A stretch of 64,000 nt of DNA from Saprospiraceae bacterium (GTDB lineage Bacteria > Bacteroidota > Bacteroidia > Chitinophagales > Saprospiraceae), in the NCBI GenBank assembly GCA_958295895.1, contig CATQHI010000006.1:1-64000 (forward strand), read 5' to 3'. Below are positions 28,201 to 35,554 of this stretch, piece after piece (within the stretch, counting starts at the first letter, position 1; every line of letters starts with the position of its first letter). The translations under genes were made by a program, and so were the position numbers. The notes under the pieces are model-generated. The model was given only the letters and a program-made list of their open reading frames with translations, had not been told where the DNA came from and searched no databases.

Positions 28201-29362
28201 CCCAGGCCAGGTGGGCGTAGGTACCCCGATCAAGGGCCTGGAGCAGGGGGTCGAGCACGGCCGCGGGCGGACGAACACCCCGCCAGCAGCAGACCCACAC
28301 CAAAAGTATATGATCGAAGGGCGTGAGGGGTAGCCTGGTGTACCACTGCGTGAGTTGCTCGTCGGTCGGCGGCGGCGGCGGCGGCGGCGGCTGCTGCTGG
28401 TCGGTAGCCGGCGTGAGGTAGTGCCGCATGAGTTGAATGCCGGCTACGGATGACGTCAGCTTGGCGGAGTTCAGCAGGCGGCTAGCGGCGGCCGGCGTGA
28501 TGGCTTCCTGCGCAAGCCCGAACAGGAGCAGTACGATGTCGAGCAAGTCGACGCGCTGCTCGATCACCGCAATGCGTTCGCGGAGCAACTGGTCATCCGG
28601 TTGGTGACCCTGCAGAAGGTGAGCCAGCAGGTCGAGGTCGACGTGTTTGCGGCGCACGTCGGGCCGGCCGATGACATCGTGGATGAGGTAGACGCCGGGC
28701 AGTTCGACGCGGCGCCAGTCGTCGATCTCCAGCAGGTCGTGGCGGGCATAGAGATCTAAGATGGTCTGGGCGAGCGGCGCGGTGATGCCCAGTGGCCGGG
28801 TGCCGTTCACTCCCAGAAACTCGCCGATGATCTCGGGGTGGCGCCAGCTCCAGAAGTCGGCCTCTTCGACGGCAAAGAGGCGGTCGAGGGCTTCGGTATC
28901 GGGGCGGTAATAGGAGGCGCCCTCCAGGGCGCGGGACAGGTCGGCCAGACTTTCCCGGAAGGCGGCCGGGTCGTTGGTGATGGCGGCTAGGAGTACGGGC
29001 TCTACGGTGGCCCAGTGGTAGTAATAGCCGCGCTGTGCGGTAGATTTCGTGCTGCGGTACCGCGTCAGGGCCAACTGGCGTAGGGCGGCGTTGTCCTGCG
29101 TAGCGCGCTTACCGAGTAGGGCGATGCGGGCGGCGACGGGGATGGAGTAGCCGGCGCCGTAACTGCTCTTAGTGACTAGCTCGGGCACGGTATCCAGGGC
29201 CCTGCGGATGGCGGCGGCGGAGTAGACCCGGCCGTTGGTCTGGGTGACCTGAGCGTCCTCCAGCAGCTGGCGCAGGGGGGTGGAGGAGTCTACCTGACCG
29301 AGGATGAGCAGGGCGTCGAGGCAGGTAAGGGTGACCGGATCGAGGGGAGGGGCGCTTGGCAC
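25244..29362 (-). CDS. SNF2-family DEAD/DEAH helicase
   Basis: A 1372-residue protein. About 900 residues of poorly conserved N-terminal region (with eight prolines near residue 330) precede the Swi2/Snf2 motor. Motor motifs: LADDMGLGKTVQAL (motif I), VIDEAQAIKN (II), TTGTPIENHLGELWSLF (III), SLKAGGTGLNLTAADYV (V) and SDRAHRIGQQRPV (VI). Such proteins translocate on double-stranded DNA; many sit near nuclease or defence genes. The frame opens at a TTG at 29428, but the GTG at 29362 fits better because TAGCTTTG lies 5 bp before it. Copies of the dispersed motif encode GGAAGAS and HLRPRP linkers in this protein. Confidence 0.88.
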   Translation of the reverse strand: MPSAPPLDPVTLTCLDALLILGQVDSSTPLRQLLEDAQVTQTNGRVYSAAAIRRALDTVPELVTKSSYGAGYSIPVAARIALLGKRATQDNAALRQLALTRYRSTKSTAQRGYYYHWATVEPVLLAAITNDPAAFRESLADLSRALEGASYYRPDTEALDRLFAVEEADFWSWRHPEIIGEFLGVNGTRPLGITAPLAQTILDLYARHDLLEIDDWRRVELPGVYLIHDVIGRPDVRRKHVDLDLLAHLLQGHQPDDQLLRERIAVIEQRVDLLDIVLLLFGLAQEAITPAAASRLLNSAKLTSSVAGIQLMRHYLTPATDQQQPPPPPPPPTDEQLTQWYTRLPLTPFDHILLVWVCCWRGVRPPAAVLDPLLQALDRGTYAHLAWVEGELLNALARLFPLHPAAPVWRSRLDMLGERYDFHYLLRLRPLTPTWQTALQRVEQLTKEGGAAGASKVVKEAEPLLRTIWVLDFQTQQAAVKEQRLGKGGYTPGRKLRWEELFATGQRSFRTKEDLSTLNALRNSNGRALALDGYFNDDHIVADFGRLLWELVGHPRLYIDDARRIPVELRREEASVSVAERDDGLEVRFDPPPSGPGHYQFKKVTPTRYAVYRLDDHQLALCQAIEYGIDVPLEARDRLEASLEAMREGVTIHSDTDLLNSDLPVVAGSDHISAHLLPLAEGYRVEFLARPLPDLPLYYPPGAGLLRSLVAGEEGRRILERDLTGETATAEALRTDCPTLGEPSHGHYHWELPEELTALRFLLELRKLVRDGRVSVEYPRGQKLRLEGNVDFDDLELRVGKQRDWFQVDGSLRIDEDRVLDLQFLLEQTRNNDSGFVRLKEGEFVALTEELRQRIDQMEGLLHERGGKLQLPTLAAGAFAEVAQDLDHLQYDAEWEEALERIQSARHLRPRPPEHFNATLRDYQTEGYDWMMRLAAWGVGACLADDMGLGKTVQALAVLTARAEEGPALVLAPASVIRNWRAECERFAPALRPVLLAHSSDTHLVEQLQSGDVLLVSYGLLTYVNEELGSLEYGTIVIDEAQAIKNSATKRARIVSELRGKFKVATTGTPIENHLGELWSLFRFLNPGLLSSKKAFGEKYAIPIARGDDKARREQLRKLVQPFILRRRKDEVLKELPAKTEVVLNVTPGPEEAALYEAMRRTALKEVLEAPPEQKKFIVLAQLTKLRQAACNPKLVRPKSKIPSAKLQLVGETILELLDNGHKALIFSQFVRHLRLVEQWVQGHDIPYQYLDGSTPGRKRAEAVEAFQSGQGQLFLISLKAGGTGLNLTAADYVLHLDPWWNPAAEDQASDRAHRIGQQRPVTVYRFVTEGTIEEQVLALHADKRDLADQILAGTGEAGQLEVDQILEMLKG
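26628..26646 (+). repeat. Dispersed 19-bp motif, 18/19 copy
   Basis: Differs only at the last base. On the coding strand it gives HLRPRP just ahead of the SNF2 motor domain. Confidence 0.7.
28001..28019 (-). repeat. Dispersed 19-bp motif, 18/19 copy
   Basis: One mismatch to the reverse complement of the consensus. In the SNF2 gene it encodes GGAAGA, the same peptide as at the end of the PIG-L/methyltransferase. Confidence 0.7.
28368..28391. repeat. (GGC)8 trinucleotide tract
   Basis: Eight GGC units encode eight consecutive prolines of the SNF2 protein, followed upstream in the protein by a short Gln run. Length changes would stay in frame. Confidence 0.9.
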
Positions 29363-29367
29363 GGGGG

Positions 29368-29375
29368 CAAAGCTA
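29368..29375 (-). promoter_or_regulatory. -7 promoter element TAGCTTTG of the SNF2 gene
   Basis: Exact TAnnTTTG match on the - strand, 5 bp before the GTG at 29362. Its first three bases are the TAG stop codon of the upstream Uma2 gene. Confidence 0.6.
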
Positions 29376-29969
29376 AGTGACGGCCGGGGGTTCGGGGTCC
29401 AGTACGACGCCTTCGTAAAAAACGGCAAGGGGCAGGGAGATATTCAGGGTATTGATGAGCACCCCCTGATCGAGCTCCTGGTAGTCGGCGATGCGCCACA
29501 GGTCGGGTTGTTCGCGGTAGTAGGTTTCTACGCTATACCGTCTGCTATCGATGAGCAGCAACTCCCGAAAGCTCGGCAGCTGGCGGTAGGCGCTGAACTT
29601 GGTGGTGCGGTCGTAGTCGGCGGTGCCTTCGGAGAGGACTTCGACGAGCAGGGCGGGGTTGGTGAGGCGGGCGATGCCGCCCTGCTCGTATTCGTTCCGC
29701 TCTTCACAGACAGCACTCATATCCGGGAAAAAAAACTTGTTTACCGCAGCTACCGAGACTGCTGTTTCACTGCTTTTTATTCGACAGGCATGCTTGGCAT
29801 TACTCAGTGCAAGAAAAGTTCTGTCTACAATATCTGCGTGTGCTACGGTGCCTCCCGCCATCATCTTGACGCGCCCGTCTAGGTACTCATACTTGTGCTG
29901 GGAGCTGCGGAGTAGGGCGAAGTAGTCTTCCCTAGTGTAGTAGCGTTGGGTGAGTTGTCTGGCCTCCAT
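29373..29969 (-). CDS. Uma2-family (DUF820) putative PD-(D/E)XK protein
   Basis: A 198-residue third paralog: MEARQLTQRYYTREDYF, YEYLDGRVKMMAGGTVAHAD, FFFPDMSAVC, LLVEVLSEGTADYDRTTK. The open frame reaches 30014, inside a palindrome, but the ATG at 29969 matches the other copies and follows a TATTTTAG box (29981-29974). It lies directly upstream of the SNF2 gene. Relative to the others, the Lys after EVLS is Glu-Gly (EVLSEGTADYD), so the later Lys would have to serve if it is a nuclease. Confidence 0.85.
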   Translation of the reverse strand: MEARQLTQRYYTREDYFALLRSSQHKYEYLDGRVKMMAGGTVAHADIVDRTFLALSNAKHACRIKSSETAVSVAAVNKFFFPDMSAVCEERNEYEQGGIARLTNPALLVEVLSEGTADYDRTTKFSAYRQLPSFRELLLIDSRRYSVETYYREQPDLWRIADYQELDQGVLINTLNISLPLAVFYEGVVLDPEPPAVT

Positions 29970-29973
29970 GGGG

Positions 29974-29981
29974 CTAAAATA
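29974..29981 (-). promoter_or_regulatory. -7 promoter element TATTTTAG
   Basis: TAnnTTnG element on the - strand, 4 bp before the Uma2 ATG at 29969; it decides the start. Confidence 0.5.
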
Positions 29982-29989
29982 CGGCAAAT

Positions 29990-30050
29990 AGCATAGGACC
30001 TCGAAGCGTTCCATGCGCGTAGCGCATGGAACGCTTCGAGGTCCTATGCT
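29990..30050. repeat. 29-bp perfect palindrome with 3-nt loop
   Basis: Arms at 29990-30018 and 30022-30050 pair without mismatch around loop GTA. It lies between divergent genes (Uma2 on the left, vWA on the right), so it is not placed as a terminator. It could be a REP-like element, a cruciform binding site, or a shared leader hairpin. Confidence 0.95.
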
Positions 30051-30095
30051 TTGAATTTATTCTCAACTTAGTTTGCAAATCAAACTAACTACCCC

Positions 30096-30103
30096 TATCT
30101 TCG
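30096..30103 (+). promoter_or_regulatory. Promoter of the vWA/PurA-like operon
   Basis: TATCTTCG at -7 with TTTG 21 bp upstream (30071-30074) as -33 element. The leader would be about 35 nt. Confidence 0.55.
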
Positions 30104-30143
30104 TATCGCAATTACTTCGTTTAACCTTTAAACTATCTCCACC

Positions 30144-31025
30144 ATGGGATACGGAAAATGGTCCAGCGCCGAGTACGGCCGCTACCGCACGTCTTACGCC
30201 TCCCGCCGTACGGACGACATCTTCACCGCCAACCGCCACGGTCGCATCGACCCCCGGCTCGATCCCTTCCGCGTAGGCATGCGGGAGAGCCGCGACTCGG
30301 CCGAACACCCCGCCACCCTAGCCGTCTCGCTCTACCTCGACGTCACCGGCTCTATGGGTATGGTGCCCGAGGATATGGTGCGCAACCAGCTCGGCGGACT
30401 CATGGACACCATGATCGGCCAGGGCGTCACCTCCCCCCAGCTGATGTTCTCGGCCGTGGGCGATCACCGCTGCGACCGGGCACCGCTACAGCTCGGACAG
30501 TTCGAGTCCTCCACCCAACTGGTCAACGACGGCCTGAGTCGCCTCTGGCTCGAGGGGGGTGGGGGAGACGCCCCCGAGAGCTACCTGCTGGCCTGGCACG
30601 CAGCGGCCCGCCACACCAGCATCGACTGCTGGGAAAAGCGGCAGCAGAAAGGTTTTCTCTTCACCGTTGGGGATGATACCACCCACACCGTGCTGGAGAT
30701 ACCCCAGCTGATGAAAATCTTCGGTTACGAGCGGCCACAAAGCGAACGCGCTACCGACCTGCTTGCCGAGGCCCAGCGCAGCTACCACGTTTTCCACATC
30801 AACCTCGATCACGGCCGCGGCGGACAGAGCGCCCGGGTCACCGACCAGTGGTATGACCTGCTGGGCAAGCGGGCCATCACGCTGACCGACCACCGCAAGA
30901 TCGGCCTGCTAGTAGCCACCATCGTGGCCGTCATGAGCGGAGCCGACGCCGACACCATCGTCAAAAACCAGGCCACCGACGCCCGCCGCGAGCTCTCGGA
31001 CGCTCTTAACTCCTTAGCCTTATGA
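30144..31025 (+). CDS. von Willebrand factor A domain protein
   Basis: A 293-residue cytoplasmic protein without signal peptide. Residues 58-270 form a vWA domain with MIDAS motif DVTGSMG (about 67-73), a Gly-rich GGGGDAPESY segment that would supply the second metal ligand, and GDDTTH (about 175). vWA domains mediate metal-dependent protein contacts, often with AAA+ or enzyme partners. The stop overlaps the start of the adenylosuccinate-synthetase-like gene (ATGA), so the two are made together. Function unknown; partner role is an inference. Confidence 0.85.
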   Translation: MGYGKWSSAEYGRYRTSYASRRTDDIFTANRHGRIDPRLDPFRVGMRESRDSAEHPATLAVSLYLDVTGSMGMVPEDMVRNQLGGLMDTMIGQGVTSPQLMFSAVGDHRCDRAPLQLGQFESSTQLVNDGLSRLWLEGGGGDAPESYLLAWHAAARHTSIDCWEKRQQKGFLFTVGDDTTHTVLEIPQLMKIFGYERPQSERATDLLAEAQRSYHVFHINLDHGRGGQSARVTDQWYDLLGKRAITLTDHRKIGLLVATIVAVMSGADADTIVKNQATDARRELSDALNSLAL

Positions 31026-32161
31026 TCACCCACTGCGTCATCGGACTTGGCTACGGCGACGAGGGTAAGGGAGCTACCACCGATGCCCTCGTCCGCCAAT
31101 CTCAGCGCCCCCTGGTCGTCCGCTTCAGCGGCGGGCACCAGGCGGGCCACACTGTGATCGGGGAGGATGATCAACCTCATGTATTCAGCAACTTCGGGGC
31201 CGGCAGCCTGGCCGGGGCGCCCACTTTCTGGAGCCGCTACTGCACCTTTCACCCGGTGGGGTATGCCAACGAGTTTGACGCGCTTTGCACCCGCGGCCCC
31301 GCCCCAGAGCTGATTGCCGACGGCCGCTGCCCGGTTACCACCCCCTACGACCTGCTCTACAACCGCAACCGTGAGACTAAGCTGCGCCACGGCAGCTGCG
31401 GACTCGGCTTCGGCACCACCGTAGCCCGCCACGAAGGCCCCCACAAGCTGCACGTACAGGACTTGCTGAACGACTTCGTCCTCCAACAAAAGCTACGCTC
31501 CGTAGCCCTGTACTATGAAAAGCTCGGTGCCACCTTTGATGCTGCGGTGCTGGAACGTGCCCTGGCGGATTTCCACGCCGCCATCGCTGAAGTGCGCCGT
31601 AGCCTCCGGGTCACCGACGCCCGCTCCTTCTTCTGGGACCTGCCCTACGATACGATCATCTTCGAGGGCAGTCAGGGGGTACTGCTCGATCAGGAGTTCG
31701 GCTACTTCCCCCACGTGACGCGGGCGCACACCACGAGTCGTAATGCCTTTGCGCTGTGCCAGGCCCATGGGCTGCCGAAGCCGCAGGTACACTACGTCAC
31801 TCGCTGCTACCAGACGCGGCACGGTAACGGTCCGCTGACCAATGAGAGCCTGCCGGGCCTGGGTCTGCGCGACACCCCCGAGGAGACCAACGTCTACAAC
31901 CCCTGGCAGGGCCACCAGCGCCGTACCCTATTGGATGTAGACCAGCTTCGGTATGCGCTAGCCTGCGATAGCCACTACGCCGGTACGGCCAGGCGGGAGG
32001 TGGTGGTGACGTGTCTGGATCAATTGACGGGGCCGTGGCGGGCCACGATGGATGGTCGCTCGCTGAAGCTGAACGATCTGGATAAGCTGGGTGAGTTACT
32101 ACAGCTTCCGGTGAGACGGTCAGGTATGCTGAGTACTCGTCGGCAAGTCGGAGCCGGGTGA
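31022..32161 (+). CDS. Diverged adenylosuccinate-synthetase-like enzyme
   Basis: A 379-residue PurA homolog, shorter than PurA (about 430). Kept: GDEGKG with catalytic Asp (about 12), GGHQAGHT with catalytic His (about 40), EGSQGVLLDQ and QTRHGNGPLTNE. Changed: the GDEGKGK Lys is Ala; the aspartate-binding loop TTGRxRR reads NPWQGHQRR; the guanine-binding TKLD reads TCLD; the C-terminal GP-x-R segment is missing. It likely still activates a 6-oxo group with a nucleotide, but the amino donor and/or purine may differ. It overlaps the vWA gene by 4 bp. A one-mismatch copy of the dispersed motif encodes TRGPAP. Confidence 0.82.
   Translation: MITHCVIGLGYGDEGKGATTDALVRQSQRPLVVRFSGGHQAGHTVIGEDDQPHVFSNFGAGSLAGAPTFWSRYCTFHPVGYANEFDALCTRGPAPELIADGRCPVTTPYDLLYNRNRETKLRHGSCGLGFGTTVARHEGPHKLHVQDLLNDFVLQQKLRSVALYYEKLGATFDAAVLERALADFHAAIAEVRRSLRVTDARSFFWDLPYDTIIFEGSQGVLLDQEFGYFPHVTRAHTTSRNAFALCQAHGLPKPQVHYVTRCYQTRHGNGPLTNESLPGLGLRDTPEETNVYNPWQGHQRRTLLDVDQLRYALACDSHYAGTARREVVVTCLDQLTGPWRATMDGRSLKLNDLDKLGELLQLPVRRSGMLSTRRQVGAG
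31286..31304 (-). repeat. Dispersed 19-bp motif, 18/19 copy
   Basis: One mismatch (C for T at base 7 of the complement). It lies in the PurA-like gene and reads CTRGPAP. Confidence 0.65.
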
Positions 32162-32162
32162 T

Positions 32163-32170
32163 TATCTTCG
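32163..32170 (+). promoter_or_regulatory. -7 promoter element TATCTTCG
   Basis: Starts 1 bp after the stop of the PurA-like gene and ends 18 bp before the ATG of the first tricorn protease. Confidence 0.5.
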
Positions 32171-32188
32171 CAGGCAAACCATCCGGTT

Positions 32189-35100
32189 ATGCGCAAGTTG
32201 CTTCTCTGCCTGCACTTCCTCGTTCTTTGCACCTGCGTCCGCGCCCAGACCTCCCCGGAATGGATGCGGTACCCGACGATTTCGCCGGACGGGCAGACCA
32301 TCGCGTTTGCCTACCAGGGGGATATTTTTATGGTGCCCACGGAAGGGGGGCAGGCGCGGCCCGTGACGCTCGGCGAGGACTATGCCTACATGCCGGTGTT
32401 CAGTCCCGACGGGGAGCAGCTGGCCTTTGCCAGTGACCGCTATGGGAATTTCGACGTGTTCGTGATGCCCGCGCGGGGGGGAGCGGCCCGGCGGCTGACC
32501 TACCACAGCGGTGGGGACTATCCGTACACCTTTACACCCGACGGAAGCGCGGTAGTGTTCGGGGGGCACTACCAGGATGCAGCCAGCAATATGCTCTTCC
32601 CAACCGGGGCGCAGCCGGAGCTTTACCGGGTGGCCGTGGCGGACGGGACGATCAGTCAGGTCTTTACCGTACCGGCCGAGGAAGCGCGCTACTCCGCCGA
32701 CGGCACCTACCTGTACTACCAGGACCAGAAGGGCTACGAGAACGAGTGGCGCAAGCACCATACCTCGGCCATCGCCCGCGATCTGTGGCGCTACAATACC
32801 ACTGACGGGAGCTTCGAGCAGTTGACCGATCACGAGGCCGAGGACCGCCACCCCGTGGTAGCCCCGAACGGACAGACGGTCTACTTCCTCAGCGAACGCA
32901 ACGGGGACTTCAACGTCTTTTCCATGCCCGCCAGTGGTGGGCCGGCTACGCAGCTGACGAACTTCGAGCGGCATCCGGTCCGCTTCCTGAGCATTAGCGA
33001 CGACGGGCTGCTGGTCTTCAGCTGGCACGGGGAGCTGTACACGCTCCGGCCGGGGGAGGAGGCCAAAAAAGTGAACGTACAGCTGAACTACGACGGGCGG
33101 CAAGCGCAGGATGCAGTGAAGCCGCTAGCGGGCGAGTTTACCGAAGCCACCCTTAGCCCCAATGGCAAGGAGTACGCCTTCGTGTTCCGCGGTGAAGTGT
33201 TCGTGAGCAGTGTGGAAACGGGTACGACGAAGCGCATCACCAATACCGCGCAGCAGGAGCGTAGCGTGAGCTGGCACCCGGAAGGGAAGGCCCTCTACTA
33301 CGCCTCGGAGAACGACAAGAGCTGGGACGTAATGAAGACCAGCATCGAGCGCGACGACGAGCCCTACTTTTTTGTGTCGACACTACTGAAAGAGGAGCCC
33401 GTGGTGGCTACGGAGGCCGAGGAATTTTACCCTCAGGTGAGTCCAGACGGCGAGAAGGTGGCCTACCTCAAGGACCGCACGACGATCATGGTCCACAACC
33501 TGAAGTCAGGTAAGGAGGTCATGGTCCTCGGCCCCGAGCACAACTACTCCTACTCCGACGGTGATATGTACTTCGCCTGGAGCCCGGACAGCCGGTACCT
33601 GACGGCGGACTTCGGTCGGCCGGAGCGGGTAGCCTTTTTCACCAACGTGGCCCTACTCGACATCACCAAAGAGAACGCGCCGATCAACGTCACCTACGGC
33701 GGCTATAGCGACGGCGGTGCCCAGTTCAGCCGCGACGGTAGCATGCTCTATTACTACAGCGTGCGGGAGGGTAACCGGGCGGAGAACGGCTGGTTTTCCG
33801 GCGATGGGAACACCTACGCACTGTATCTGACGCGGGAGGCGCGCGACCGGGCGGAGTTGAGCGAGGAGGAATTTGAGCTGGTCAAGGAGCTTGAAAAGAA
33901 GGAGAAAGAAGATAAGGGGGAGGACGAAGAGGAAGACGAGAAGAAGGAAGACAAAGACTCACTGGACGTCAAGCCCATCAAGATCGAGTGGGAGGGCATC
34001 GAAGATCGTAAGGAGCGGCTGACGGAGTTTACGGATGCCTACGCCGATCAGTTGCTGAGCGAGGATGGGGAGACGCTGTTTTATCTCGCGGAAAGTGACG
34101 GCAAATACAACCTACACAAGGTCAAGCTGCGGGACGAGGAGACAGAAAGCCTAGCCGATCTCGGAGCAGACCGGGCCGGGGGCATGGAACTGAGCAGGGA
34201 CGGCGAGTCCATCTTCCTACTTGCCGACGGTACGCCCACCATGGTTACCATTGCCGATGGCAAGGTGAAGAAGCTGCAGTCGAAGGGCGAGATGGTGCTG
34301 AAGGCCGACGAGGAGCGCGCCTACATCTTCGACCACGCCTGGCGGCAAATGCGCGAGAAATTCTATGTCGAGGACATGCAGGGCGTCGACTGGGCCTTCT
34401 ACCGCGATGCCTACCGCCCCAAGCTCAAGGACATTAATAACAACTACGACTTCGCCGAGCTGCTGAGCGAGATGCTGGGCGAGACCAACGCTAGCCATAC
34501 CGGTAGTGGATTTCGGCACTCCGAGCTGTTGGGCGATAAGACAGCAGCGCTCGGTGTCTTATTTTCCCTCGACGGCGAGTCGCTGCGGGTGGAGGAGGTG
34601 CTGCGCGATGGTCCGCTCGATAAGGCGGATGTCGACGTGGAGCCGGGTGAGGTGCTCACGGCCGTAAACGGGCAATCGGTCAGTCACCTCGGGCAGCTGC
34701 ACCAGGCGCTCAACCGGGTGGAAGGGCAGCGGGTACTACTCACCTTTGCGGGTGGCAAGGGTAAAGACCATACCGAGACCGTTGAGCCCATCAGTACTGG
34801 GGCGGAGAACGAACTACTCTACGACCGCTGGGTGCGGCAGCAAAGGGCTATGGTAGATAGCCTCTCCGGGGGCGAACTCGGCTACGTACACGTGCGGGCC
34901 ATGAACGATGCCAGCATGCGCGACGTGGTCGATGCGGCCCTGGGTCGGTACATCGGGGCTAAGGCCCTGGTGGTGGACATCCGCTTCAACGGCGGCGGTA
35001 ACCTGCACGACCGGCTGGCGGACTTCCTCGACGGCAAGAAGTACATGGACCTAATCCCCCACGGCCAGTACATCGGCTCCGAGCCCCTTAACCGCTGGAC

Positions 35101-35425
35101 CAAGCCGAGCATCGTGCTGGTCAACGAGAGTAGCTACTCCGACTCCCACATCTTCCCGGTGGCCTATACGCTCAAGGGTATCGGTGAGACGGTCGGTATG
35201 CCCGTGCCCGGCACCGGCACCTTCGTGTGGTGGGAGACGCAGATCGACCCGACGCTCTACTTCGGCATCCCGATGGGGGGCTGGAAGGTGGAGGAGGGGT
35301 ACTTTTTAGAGAATACGCAGTTCGAGCCTACGATCGAGGTGGCGTTGGAGCCGGGGGAGGTGAGCCGGGGGGTGGATAGCCAGACGGCGGCTGCGGTGGC
35401 GGAGTTGCTGAAGCAGGCGCGGTAG
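32189..35425 (+). CDS. Secreted tricorn-type S41 protease
   Basis: A 1078-residue protein with an N-terminal signal peptide ending VRAQ. Residues 20-560 are beta-propeller PD40 repeats (ISPDGQTIAFAYQGDIF, FSPDGEQLAFASDRYGNFD). A charged Lys/Glu/Asp linker follows (about 565-600), then a second propeller part, a PDZ domain (about 800-870) and the S41 core. The Ser of NESSYSDSHIF (Ser984) aligns with the tricorn nucleophile. Tricorn enzymes degrade peptides released by other proteases; this one should act in the periplasm or outside. A second copy of equal size lies convergent 3 kb away. Confidence 0.92.
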   Translation: MRKLLLCLHFLVLCTCVRAQTSPEWMRYPTISPDGQTIAFAYQGDIFMVPTEGGQARPVTLGEDYAYMPVFSPDGEQLAFASDRYGNFDVFVMPARGGAARRLTYHSGGDYPYTFTPDGSAVVFGGHYQDAASNMLFPTGAQPELYRVAVADGTISQVFTVPAEEARYSADGTYLYYQDQKGYENEWRKHHTSAIARDLWRYNTTDGSFEQLTDHEAEDRHPVVAPNGQTVYFLSERNGDFNVFSMPASGGPATQLTNFERHPVRFLSISDDGLLVFSWHGELYTLRPGEEAKKVNVQLNYDGRQAQDAVKPLAGEFTEATLSPNGKEYAFVFRGEVFVSSVETGTTKRITNTAQQERSVSWHPEGKALYYASENDKSWDVMKTSIERDDEPYFFVSTLLKEEPVVATEAEEFYPQVSPDGEKVAYLKDRTTIMVHNLKSGKEVMVLGPEHNYSYSDGDMYFAWSPDSRYLTADFGRPERVAFFTNVALLDITKENAPINVTYGGYSDGGAQFSRDGSMLYYYSVREGNRAENGWFSGDGNTYALYLTREARDRAELSEEEFELVKELEKKEKEDKGEDEEEDEKKEDKDSLDVKPIKIEWEGIEDRKERLTEFTDAYADQLLSEDGETLFYLAESDGKYNLHKVKLRDEETESLADLGADRAGGMELSRDGESIFLLADGTPTMVTIADGKVKKLQSKGEMVLKADEERAYIFDHAWRQMREKFYVEDMQGVDWAFYRDAYRPKLKDINNNYDFAELLSEMLGETNASHTGSGFRHSELLGDKTAALGVLFSLDGESLRVEEVLRDGPLDKADVDVEPGEVLTAVNGQSVSHLGQLHQALNRVEGQRVLLTFAGGKGKDHTETVEPISTGAENELLYDRWVRQQRAMVDSLSGGELGYVHVRAMNDASMRDVVDAALGRYIGAKALVVDIRFNGGGNLHDRLADFLDGKKYMDLIPHGQYIGSEPLNRWTKPSIVLVNESSYSDSHIFPVAYTLKGIGETVGMPVPGTGTFVWWETQIDPTLYFGIPMGGWKVEEGYFLENTQFEPTIEVALEPGEVSRGVDSQTAAAVAELLKQAR
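32228..32246 (-). repeat. Dispersed 19-bp motif, 17/19 variant
   Basis: Two mismatches. It encodes CTCVRA at the end of the tricorn protease signal peptide. Confidence 0.5.
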
Positions 35426-35429
35426 GAAG

Positions 35430-35514
35430 GCGCAACACAGAGGTAAGCGCGGAGGCACACAGAGCCGTCGTGACAAGAAGGGAACCAGAGGCCAGCACCT
35501 AGCGGTGCTGCGGG
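35430..35514. repeat. ACACAGAGG-type repeat and small hairpin
   Basis: Downstream of the tricorn gene are AACACAGAGG and CACACAGAG, the same unit as in the palindrome at 43389-43461, followed by a 7-bp hairpin CAGCACC-TAGC-GGTGCTG (35493-35510) that may act as a terminator. Confidence 0.4.
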
Positions 35515-35554
35515 AGGTGGAGTCTAGCCTATATTTACCGGACACAGAGACGCT

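Noticed and set aside
29970-30014. Longer Uma2 start at 30014
   Set aside because: It begins inside the palindrome; the ATG at 29969 follows a promoter box and matches the paralogs.
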